Assembly (NCBI GenBank): GCA_018609965.1
Contig: JAHENP010000112.1
Coordinates: 1-5,417 of the forward strand
Direction of reading: 5' to 3'
Length of the DNA: 5,417 nt
Source of the DNA: Haloferacaceae archaeon
GTDB lineage: Archaea > Halobacteriota > Halobacteria > Halobacteriales > Haloferacaceae
In this document: one piece after another, positions 1 through 5,417 of the stretch
Layout: each line of letters begins with the position of its first letter
Numbering within the stretch: position 1 is the stretch's first letter
Program-made: the position numbers and the translations under genes
Notes under the pieces: generated by a model
The model's database searches: none
What the model saw: only the letters and a program-made list of their open reading frames with translations
Told to the model about the DNA's origin: nothing

Positions 1-136
1 CGACCACCGCGGGCTCACCCGCGGGGAGGCGTACGTGCTCTGTTCTGCCGCGGTCGACCTGAAGATCAGTCAGGTTGTCGACGCCCCTAACTGGACGGTC
101 ACCGCGTTCCTCCCCGAGAGTATCTTCCCGGAGTGA
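1..136 (+). CDS. Acetamidase/formamidase family protein, C-terminal end (5' part outside window)
   Basis: The reading frame is entered at base 2 and runs 44 codons to the TGA at 134-136. The peptide holds the block GEAYVLCSAAVDLKISQVVD, then PNWTVTAFLPESIF. This resembles the C-terminal end of the acetamidase/formamidase (FmdA/AmdA) family, which hydrolyses short amides such as formamide or acetamide to ammonia and a carboxylate; the usual family form is close to ALCS-A-DLRISQVVD-PN--V-A-LPKS-F. The catalytic core lies outside the window, so substrate cannot be judged and activity is inferred only from the family. Before the IS insertion this gene would have been convergent with the MOSC gene, their stop codons under 100 bp apart. 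I see no obvious oligo-T terminator after the stop. The family call is fairly secure. Confidence 0.8.
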   Translation, partial: DHRGLTRGEAYVLCSAAVDLKISQVVDAPNWTVTAFLPESIFPE

Positions 137-176
137 GTGGCCGGTGTGTCGGAGGCGACGGGTCGCACGGTCGTTC

Positions 177-232
177 TCGACGACTCGCCGCCCAGTCGCT
201 CGACGACTCGTCGCCCAGCGACGCTCGATTAC
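177..232. repeat. 23-25 bp tandem repeat whose third copy is split by the IS insertion
   Basis: Copy 1 is 177-199 and copy 2 is 200-224. Both start TCGACGACTCG, and copy 2 has two extra bases near its end. A third copy starts at 225 as TCGATTAC, is interrupted by the mobile element at 232/233, and resumes at 1659-1673 with TCGCCGCCTAGTCGC. The rebuilt third copy matches copy 1 at 20 of 23 positions. The part right of the element lies inside the 3' end of the MOSC gene, so the repeat overlaps coding sequence and runs into the intergenic space. Its origin, perhaps local slippage duplication, is inferred. Confidence 0.8.
229..232 (+). other. TTAC insertion target / predicted TnpB target-adjacent motif
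   Basis: TTAC directly precedes the inferred left boundary of the element. IS200/IS605 elements insert 3' of a short fixed target, and TnpB uses the same bases as its target-adjacent motif. TTAC is, from memory, the target of IS608/ISHp608. It lies 19 nt upstream of the foot of the left hairpin, as in that element. On the minus strand GTAA here would have supplied the ancestral TAA stop of the MOSC gene. Confidence 0.65.
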
Positions 233-251
233 AGAGATTCAAGGAGAATGC

Positions 252-269
252 CTGACCCTTTAGGGTCAG
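252..269 (+). repeat. Left-end hairpin of the IS element
   Basis: A perfect 7-bp stem, CTGACCC (252-258) with GGGTCAG (263-269), encloses a TTTA loop. It sits 19 nt inside the inferred left end. In this group TnpA binds such hairpins on one DNA strand to define the ends. The right-end hairpin also has a TTTA loop. Confidence 0.8.
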
Positions 270-332
270 AATGAATCCGACAGTACATGACACAGACCAC
301 CGTTCGATAGCACGGCCTGATATTCCAACAGA

Positions 333-340
333 TACTTAAG
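333..340 (+). promoter_or_regulatory. TATA-like box for tnpB
   Basis: The AT-rich stretch TACTTAAG is centred about 27-28 nt upstream of the tnpB ATG at 365. In haloarchaea a TATA box about 27 nt upstream of the transcription start is normal, so tnpB is probably read from a leaderless mRNA. This fits the absence of a Shine-Dalgarno sequence before the ATG. It is a spacing-based prediction. Confidence 0.5.
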
Positions 341-364
341 ATAGCGCAGCTAATTACAAATGTA

Positions 365-1456
<1,092 letters not shown>

Positions 1457-1612
1457 ACCAGTCGTCGTTGACGCCTGCTGTATGCGGGGAGGAAGGCCCC
1501 TTTGACAGGGCTGTACGCGCTGAAAAGCACACCGTTGGTCACAACTCGGTGGCGACCATTGACGGGTCACGCGAAAGCGTACTTGAACCCCGAGGAAACG
1601 CGCAACCTGAAT

Positions 1613-1627
1613 ATCCACTTCGTGGAT
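1613..1627 (+). repeat. Right-end accessory hairpin
   Basis: A perfect 6-bp stem, ATCCAC (1613-1618) with GTGGAT (1622-1627), closes a TTC loop. It lies one base before the main right-end hairpin. The two adjacent stems probably form the 3' core of the omegaRNA scaffold, which is inferred from position only. Confidence 0.6.
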
Positions 1628-1628
1628 T

Positions 1629-1648
1629 CCCGCGTCTTTAGGCGCGGG
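1629..1648 (+). repeat. Right-end hairpin of the IS element
   Basis: CCCGCGTC (1629-1636) pairs with GGCGCGGG (1641-1648) in an 8-bp stem with one T/G wobble and a TTTA loop (1637-1640). The 10 bases after the foot end in TCAA, the inferred cleavage motif. It would act both as the TnpA-recognised DNA hairpin and as part of the omegaRNA. Confidence 0.8.
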
Positions 1649-1654
1649 AGGATG

Positions 1655-2167
1655 TCAATCGCCGCCTAGTCGCTCTGCGATCTCCGCGCCCACACTCCGC
1701 GGGTCGTTTTCGACGACGGCCAACTGGTCGCCGACCGCCACCCTGCCGGCGTCGAGCACGTCCGCACAGATCCCGCCACGACCCTCTCCGAGCGCGCGAG
1801 CGACACCGTCCTCGTCGGCCACCTCCTCGACGTGGGCACACGGCGGGCGGCGGCGGGTGCCACGGAACCTCGCCTCACCGACCTGGAACGTCACGTCCAA
1901 CAGATCCGTCGGTTCGACGCCACGGGTGACGACGTTGCGGCGGTGGCGACCGTCAGAGAGGTCGATCCCAGTCTCTTCGCGGATCGTCTCGACGGCCTCG
2001 CTCGCGAGAAACGTCACCTCGCAGGTGTCGTACGGCGCGTAGTGGCCCTCGCCGGTGAAGTACCGGTCGCCGACGATCCCCCCCGGTTCGCAGTCGACAC
2101 GCTCGCGTGACTCCATCTCGGCGGCCCCCTCGGGCGCGGTGAACAACTGCGCGACGGTCGCGTCCAT
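1655..2167 (-). CDS. MOSC-domain protein
   Basis: This 170-residue protein is a stand-alone MOSC domain, named for the C-terminal domain of molybdenum-cofactor sulfurase and related to the YiiM group. Visible family features are GGIVGDRY (29-36), GRHRRNVVTRGV (73-84), the conserved cysteine Cys110 in RRRPPCAHVEE, and GGICADVLDAGRVAVGDQL (131-149) near the end. The domain is thought to bind sulfur or a molybdopterin-like ligand through that cysteine; the substrate here is unknown. It starts at ATG 2167, 69 bp after the upp stop on the same strand. I see no clear TATA box upstream, so co-transcription with upp is likely. Its last codon and TGA stop straddle the right end of the IS element: the stop is made from element bases 1657-1655. 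The ancestral ending was probably Glu-TAA rather than Asp-TGA. Length is normal, so function should be unaffected. Confidence 0.85.
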   Translation of the reverse strand: MDATVAQLFTAPEGAAEMESRERVDCEPGGIVGDRYFTGEGHYAPYDTCEVTFLASEAVETIREETGIDLSDGRHRRNVVTRGVEPTDLLDVTFQVGEARFRGTRRRPPCAHVEEVADEDGVARALGEGRGGICADVLDAGRVAVGDQLAVVENDPRSVGAEIAERLGGD

Positions 2168-2236
2168 GCTCGCTCGTCGCTCTCGCGGGAGAAGTGCGTT
2201 TCGCGGACCGTGGTGTGGCGGCCGATCCCACGCCAG

Positions 2237-2911
2237 TCAGTCCGTCCGGAACGCGCGGTCGCCGGCGTCGCCCAGTCCGGGAACGATGAAGCCGTCGTCG
2301 TCGAGTTCGTCGTCAATCGCGACCGTGAGCAGGTCCGCCTCGGGGTACGCCTCGCCGACGCGGGTGAGGCCGTCGGGGGCAGAGACCGCCGAGAGCACGA
2401 ACACGTCCTCGGGGTCGCCCAGCGCGGTGACGTGATCGAGCACGGCACACATCGTCGAGCCGGTCGCCAACATCGGGTCGGCGACGATCACCGTGTCGTC
2501 GTCGGTGATCTCCGGGAGCTTCGTGTAGTCGATGGAGATCGGGAACGTGCCCTGATCGTCCATCCCGGCAGACTCGTCGCGGCCAGCGGAGATCACACCC
2601 TGTTTCGCGCGCGGGAACGCCTTCAGCAGTCCCTCCACGAACGGGGTCGCGGCACGGAGCACGTTGATGATCACCACGTCGTCGAGCCCGCGGACGCGCT
2701 CGCCGGTGGTCTCGGCTAACGGCGTGTCGATGGCGACGTACTCCGTCTCCATCGCGCCGTCGATGATCTCGTAGCCGCAGATCCGGCCGAGTTTGACGAG
2801 TCCCTTCCGGAAGGCGACCTGTTCCGTCTCCACGTCTCGGAGCCGCGAGAGCGTGTGTCTGGCGAGCGCGTGTGTGATGAGGTGCGCGTCGCCGCGTTGC
2901 TCGATTGGCAC
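2237..2911 (-). CDS. upp: Uracil phosphoribosyltransferase
   Basis: This 224-residue cytoplasmic enzyme converts uracil and PRPP to UMP and pyrophosphate (pyrimidine salvage). It carries the PRPP-binding loop [14 protein letters not shown] (141-154), the block [22 protein letters not shown] (84-105, matching the LRAGLGM-EG region of E. coli Upp), and the C-terminal uracil-binding signature [14 protein letters not shown] (208-221), which matches E. coli [14 protein letters not shown]. Length is close to the bacterial enzyme (208 residues). The start is GTG at 2911, giving [20 protein letters not shown] box centred 27 nt upstream supports this start and a leaderless mRNA. The gene is followed at 69 bp by the MOSC gene, probably in one transcript. 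No truncation is seen. Confidence 0.95.
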   Translation of the reverse strand: MPIEQRGDAHLITHALARHTLSRLRDVETEQVAFRKGLVKLGRICGYEIIDGAMETEYVAIDTPLAETTGERVRGLDDVVIINVLRAATPFVEGLLKAFPRAKQGVISAGRDESAGMDDQGTFPISIDYTKLPEITDDDTVIVADPMLATGSTMCAVLDHVTALGDPEDVFVLSAVSAPDGLTRVGEAYPEADLLTVAIDDELDDDGFIVPGLGDAGDRAFRTD

Positions 2912-2934
2912 GCTCGGGAGAGTGGCCGGCGACG

Positions 2935-2942
2935 ACTAAACC
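2935..2942 (-). promoter_or_regulatory. TATA-like box for upp
   Basis: On the minus strand GGTTTAGT is centred about 27 nt upstream of the GTG start of upp (2911). It is one of very few AT-rich spots in a GC-rich stretch. The spacing predicts transcription starting at or next to the start codon, a leaderless mRNA. Confidence 0.5.
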
Positions 2943-3226
2943 GCACCGGTTCGGGGGGACGGCGGCGTCGGACGCCGACTGGTCATCGACGGCGGTCGGG
3001 CGGCTCAGCCGTCGCGGTACGTCCACGGCGAGACGAGTGTCGTCAGCTACCCACCACTGAATAGGTGGGCTTCCGGCTTGCTCCGCCGTGAGAGTGTGGT
3101 CGTCGTCTGTTTCGTCCGTGATGTGGTGAGCGTGGTGGATCTCCTGACCGAGTGCGTCCGAATCCCAACACTGCTGTTCGAGGGTGTGACACGGACGTGT
3201 TCAGATTCGGAGATGAGACCGTCGGA
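2943..3226. other. Intergenic region between upp and the membrane-protein gene
   Basis: No complete gene is supported here. It holds a TACCCACC...GGTGGGCTT hairpin (3050-3069) with flanks that resemble IS200/IS605-type ends. On the minus strand an open, G/C-ending stretch of 58 codons (3200-3027) has no start codon. It may contain leftovers of an older element or gene, but nothing can be named. Confidence 0.5.
3050..3069 (+). repeat. Hairpin resembling a degraded IS end
   Basis: CCCACC (3050-3055) pairs with GGTGGG (3064-3069) around an 8-base loop. The surroundings, CAGCTACCCACC before and GGTGGGCTTCCG after, are of a kind I associate with ends of archaeal IS200/IS605 elements. No tnpA or tnpB remnant is recognisable nearby, so a relict end is only a suggestion. 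It is not placed as a terminator for any gene in the window. Confidence 0.35.
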
Positions 3227-3234
3227 TTTTTTGA
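3227..3234 (+). promoter_or_regulatory. TATA-like box for the membrane-protein gene
   Basis: TTTTTTGA is centred about 26-27 nt upstream of the GTG at 3257. The spacing matches a leaderless haloarchaeal promoter and is the main reason for choosing that start over the earlier in-frame GTGs at 3152 and 3197. Confidence 0.45.
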
Positions 3235-3256
3235 TCGAGACATCGTCAGGCCGTCT

Positions 3257-3688
3257 GTGTCTGCAGACGAGACAACATCAAACGAGTTCGTGCGCCGTCT
3301 GATCGGATCGTCCACGCTCGTTACCTTCCCGATTTTGTTCGGGGTGATTGGGTACACCGCGTTGGAGAGTCTGCCGTACGGGCTGACGGCGGGACTGTTC
3401 GCGGGTGTCGGTTCCTACACCTTCGTCCCGTGGCTCCTCGGGCTGGCAGGCGACACGGACGCCGAAGAGGCGTCGCTCGGGGAGCTGCTCGACGCCTCCG
3501 AGGAGTCACCAGGATCGAAACTGTTCGGGCTCGGGCTCGATATGGCCGGGCCGGTGATGATCGCGGTCGGGTTCCTCACCGAGCCGCCGAACCTGCTCGT
3601 CGGCGCCGCGAGCGGGTTGCTCGTCGCTGTCACAGTGTATCTCGTCGGCTCCGCTTTCGTCGGACGAGTCACCGCGGATGCGGTCTGA
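3257..3688 (+). CDS. Hypothetical four-helix membrane protein
   Basis: The preferred 143-residue form begins at GTG 3257, reading MSADETTSNEFVRRLIGSS. The frame stays open further upstream, so a 178-residue form from GTG 3152 is possible, but its extra N-terminus looks non-coding and a TATA-like box sits about 27 nt before 3257. Four hydrophobic segments are visible. Two lie in the first half (around LVTFPILFGVIGYTAL and GLTAGLFAGVGSYTFVPWLL). After an acidic loop (DTDAEEASLGELLDASEES) come two more (around GLDMAGPVMIAVGFL and LLVGAASGLLVAVTVYLVGS). There is no signal peptide and no catalytic motif I recognise. The pairwise layout could come from an internal duplication, though the halves share no obvious identity. 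It is convergent with purA, 49 bp apart, so shared function is not implied. Function unknown. Confidence 0.7.
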   Translation: MSADETTSNEFVRRLIGSSTLVTFPILFGVIGYTALESLPYGLTAGLFAGVGSYTFVPWLLGLAGDTDAEEASLGELLDASEESPGSKLFGLGLDMAGPVMIAVGFLTEPPNLLVGAASGLLVAVTVYLVGSAFVGRVTADAV

Positions 3689-3742
3689 GTCGGGAGAGAC
3701 CAGACGAGGAGGCCGGCGTCGGAAACAACCGCGAGACTCAGA
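3684..3742. repeat. 8-bp inverted repeat bracketing two convergent stop codons
   Basis: TCTGAGTC (3684-3691) is the exact reverse complement of GACTCAGA (3735-3742). Each arm contains the stop codon of one gene: the TGA of the membrane-protein gene (3686-3688) and the purA TGA on the other strand (3740-3738). The 43-base spacer has no T-run. It may take part in bidirectional 3'-end formation, or be coincidence. Confidence 0.4.
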
Positions 3743-5078
3743 GCCGCGCCCAGGGATCGACCCGTTCGATCGTCTGTTCTCGGTCCGGCCCGACACCGAC
3801 CGTGTACACCTCCGTGTCGAGTTCCGACTCCAGATACGACAGGTAGTCGCGTGCCGCCTCCGGGAGCGTCTCGTACCCCTCGCTCGCGACCGCGTCCCAG
3901 TCGACCGCGGGCCACGGCTCGAAGGAACGGACGACCGGCTCACACCGCGCCCACGCCTCCGTCGTCGCTGGCGGCGTCTGTGTCGTCTCCCCGTCGAGTT
4001 CGTACGCGTGGCCCACCGCGAGTTCGTCAAGGCCGGCGAGCACGTCGAGGTGGTTGACCGCGATCCCGGTGAGCCCGTTCGCGCGCGTGGCGTGCCGGAG
4101 AATCGGCACGTCGAGCCAGCCGACGCGGCGCGGGCGGCCCGTGACAGTGCCGAACTCCCCGCCGCGCTCGCGGATCTCGGTCGCGAGCGCTTCCGCGTCC
4201 GCGTCACCGTCGAGTTCCGTCGGCATCGGGCCGGCGCCGACCCGCGAGAGATACGCCTTCACCACACCGACCACCTCGCCGTCGCCGACGACCGTCGGCC
4301 CCAGTCCGGTGCCGACCGTCGCGCCGCCGGCGGTCGGGTTCGAGGAGGTGACGTACGGGTAGTTGCCGTGGTCGACGTCGATGAGCGTCCCCTGTGCGCC
4401 CTCGAAGACGACGTTGTCGCCGGCCGCGAGCCGGTCGGCGAGGTAGTTGCCACAGTCGACGGTCATCTCTTCCTCGCAGAGCCGGCGGCCATACGCCGCG
4501 TACTCCGACTGGAGTGCGCCCACGTCACACTCCTCGCCGGCCTCCAGGCCGTGTACGTCCTCGATCACGGCCCGTTTCTGTGGAACGACGTACGACAGCT
4601 TCTCGCCGAGCCGGTCGGGTGCGAGCAGGTCCGCGACCCGGACACCGCGCCGGCCCGCCTTGTCCTGGTAGGTGGGGCCGATCCCGCGGCCGGTCGTGCC
4701 AATCTCCGTGCCGGTGTCGGCGTCCGCCTTCGTTTCCTCCTCGATCCCGTCGAGCCGGCGGTGGTACGGGAAGATGACGTGTGCGCGGCGAGCGACGCGC
4801 ACGTCCGGCTCCAACCCGCGCTCGCGGAGCGTGTCGATCTCGTCGAACAACGTCCGCGGGTTGACGACACAGCCGTTGCCGAGCACGCCCGTCTTCCCGC
4901 GGACCGCGCCCGAGGGGACCAACGACAGCGCGTACTCCGTCCCGTCCTCGACGACCGTGTGGCCGGCGTTGTCTCCCCCCTGGTACCGGACGACGACGTC
5001 GGCGGCCCCGCCGTACCGGTCGACGAGCGCACCTTTGCCCTCGTCGCCCAACTGGGTGCCGACGATTGTGACAGTCAT
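3738..5078 (-). CDS. purA: Adenylosuccinate synthetase
   Basis: This 446-residue enzyme joins IMP and aspartate, using GTP, to give adenylosuccinate, the first committed step to AMP. The family signatures occur in order: TQLGDEGKG (8-16; GTP loop with catalytic Asp12), GGDNAGHTV (34-42; catalytic His40), IGTTGRGIGP (126-135), QGTLIDVDHGNYPYVTSSN (229-247), TVTGRPRRVGWLD (311-323; matching E. coli TTGRRRRTGWLD) and VGVGPDREQTI (427-437) near the C-terminus. Length is close to E. coli PurA (432). ATG 5078 is chosen because the protein then begins MTVTIVGTQLGDEGKG as in the family, with a purine-rich GGTGGGAG just upstream. An ATG at 5114 would add 12 residues of low-complexity sequence and is less likely. 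The gene is divergent from a probable regulator and convergent with the membrane-protein gene. It looks intact. Confidence 0.97.
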   Translation of the reverse strand: MTVTIVGTQLGDEGKGALVDRYGGAADVVVRYQGGDNAGHTVVEDGTEYALSLVPSGAVRGKTGVLGNGCVVNPRTLFDEIDTLRERGLEPDVRVARRAHVIFPYHRRLDGIEEETKADADTGTEIGTTGRGIGPTYQDKAGRRGVRVADLLAPDRLGEKLSYVVPQKRAVIEDVHGLEAGEECDVGALQSEYAAYGRRLCEEEMTVDCGNYLADRLAAGDNVVFEGAQGTLIDVDHGNYPYVTSSNPTAGGATVGTGLGPTVVGDGEVVGVVKAYLSRVGAGPMPTELDGDADAEALATEIRERGGEFGTVTGRPRRVGWLDVPILRHATRANGLTGIAVNHLDVLAGLDELAVGHAYELDGETTQTPPATTEAWARCEPVVRSFEPWPAVDWDAVASEGYETLPEAARDYLSYLESELDTEVYTVGVGPDREQTIERVDPWARL

Positions 5079-5189
5079 GCCGCTCCCACCTTCCGAAGGC
5101 CCCGGCAAAGCCATTTCGGTCCGTCCGGTCGCGTCGGCCGACTGCCGGCAACCCGCGGGGCGTCCCAGAACTGTTAACTGTCGGAGCCG

Positions 5190-5200
5190 GGAAGTAAATG
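5190..5200 (-). promoter_or_regulatory. Possible purA promoter
   Basis: On the minus strand CATTTACTTCC is the best AT-rich box upstream of purA. With normal spacing, transcription would start near 5169, giving a leader of roughly 90 nt and fitting the purine-rich GGTGGGAG before the ATG. A competing box, GTTAAC (5173-5178), would start transcription near 5149. Neither is certain. Confidence 0.3.
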
Positions 5201-5303
5201 CGAGACACCGACGGTCGGGTGGAACGATCCCGTTGCCGTCCGGCGGTTGGCGCCGAGAGCCGCCTCAACCCCGCCCGCCGGGCGACGGGGCCGAGGGGGA
5301 ACG

Positions 5304-5310
5304 CTTAAAT
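5304..5310 (+). promoter_or_regulatory. TATA-like box for the small regulator gene
   Basis: CTTAAAT is centred about 29 nt upstream of the ATG at 5337, in otherwise very GC-rich DNA. Transcription should start at or a base or two before the ATG. It is the clearest TATA-like box in the window. Confidence 0.6.
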
Positions 5311-5333
5311 CTTGTAGGGACAAGTTAACAAGT
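5311..5333 (+). promoter_or_regulatory. Repeat cluster, possible operator
   Basis: Directly after the TATA box is CTTGT-AGGG-ACAAG (5311-5324), a 5-bp dyad. The right arm ACAAGT (5320-5325) is repeated directly at 5328-5333. The repeats fill the space between the TATA box and the start codon, where a bound protein would block transcription. The gene it precedes may encode a DNA-binding protein, so autoregulation is a reasonable guess. Confidence 0.4.
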
Positions 5334-5336
5334 GCC

Positions 5337-5417
5337 ATGATAGATCGACTGGAGAAGGAGGTCGACATGCTCGAACGGCATCTGAAGGTGTTGCGGATGG
5401 TGATCGAGAACGAGCCC
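5337..5417 (+). CDS. Probable small haloarchaeal winged-helix regulator, N-terminal 27 residues (continues past window)
   Basis: The ATG at 5337 opens a frame that runs to the end of the window, starting MIDRLEKEVDMLERHLKVLR. The visible part is a charged amphipathic helix with leucines and methionines in heptad-like spacing. From memory, this start is shared by short (under 100 residues) haloarchaeal proteins that continue into a predicted winged-helix DNA-binding region. That part is outside the window and cannot be confirmed. The strong TATA-like box with ATG about 29 nt downstream supports the start and a leaderless mRNA. It is divergent from purA, with 258 bp between starts, so the two could share regulation. 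Its target genes are unknown. Confidence 0.7.
   Translation, partial: MIDRLEKEVDMLERHLKVLRMVIENEP

Noticed and set aside
177..224. Tandem repeat as a CRISPR array
   Set aside because: The units are directly adjacent with no unique spacers, overlap a gene end, and no cas gene is present.
2313..3026. A 237-codon minus-strand open frame
   Set aside because: It overlaps upp in another frame and encodes Arg-rich sequence with no family features. upp in this region is unambiguous.
3152..3256. Earlier GTG starts (3152, 3197) for the membrane-protein gene
   Set aside because: The extension contains lower-GC, non-coding-like sequence, including the T-rich box that serves as promoter for GTG 3257.
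5079..5114. purA start at ATG 5114 (12 extra residues)
   Set aside because: Family members begin close to the TIVGTQLGDEGKG motif. The extra residues MALPGPSEGGSG look like leader sequence, and a purine-rich site precedes ATG 5078.
3678..5177. A 499-codon plus-strand open frame
   Set aside because: It is the antisense shadow of purA in GC-rich DNA. Its product is Arg/Val/Asp-rich low-complexity sequence, while the minus strand carries all PurA motifs.

Overview
The window is high-GC DNA from a haloarchaeon (class Halobacteria). Three things point there: strongly G/C-ending codons, acidic proteins, and TATA-like boxes centred about 27-30 nt upstream of several start codons, an arrangement typical of leaderless haloarchaeal mRNAs. 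I cannot name a genus from sequence alone.

Layout, left to right. (1) The 3' end of an acetamidase/formamidase-family gene on the + strand, ending at 136. (2) A TnpB-only, IS1341-type element of the IS200/IS605 group at 233-1658. It has a left-end hairpin, an apparently intact tnpB (365-1414), a 3' segment likely to be the omegaRNA, and a right-end hairpin. There is no TnpA transposase in the window. (3) Two minus-strand genes: upp (uracil phosphoribosyltransferase, 2237-2911) followed by a MOSC-domain gene (1655-2167). (4) An intergenic stretch of about 345 bp with the upp promoter, a TACCCACC...GGTGGGCTT hairpin that may be a worn IS end, and the promoter of the next gene. (5) A small plus-strand gene for a predicted four-helix membrane protein (best start 3257). 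(6) purA (adenylosuccinate synthetase) on the minus strand, 3738-5078. (7) Divergent from purA, the first 27 codons of a probable small DNA-binding protein (5337 to window end), with repeats between its TATA box and start codon.

The most informative observation is that the empty site of the TnpB element can be rebuilt. Joining base 232 to base 1659 restores a third copy of a 23-25 bp tandem repeat found in the left flank. It also gives the MOSC gene a TAA stop, overlapping the TTAC target, in place of the present TGA supplied by the element's TCAA right end. The insertion therefore changed only the last MOSC residue (Glu to Asp). The 19-nt and 10-nt distances from hairpins to inferred cleavage points match, from memory, IS608/ISHp608. 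These lines agree on the same boundaries and predict TTAC as the TnpB target-adjacent motif and the bases from 1659 onward as the omegaRNA guide.

Functionally, upp and purA are nucleotide-metabolism housekeeping genes (pyrimidine salvage and AMP synthesis). The MOSC protein, membrane protein and small regulator have no assigned substrates. I found no CRISPR array, tRNA or rRNA.
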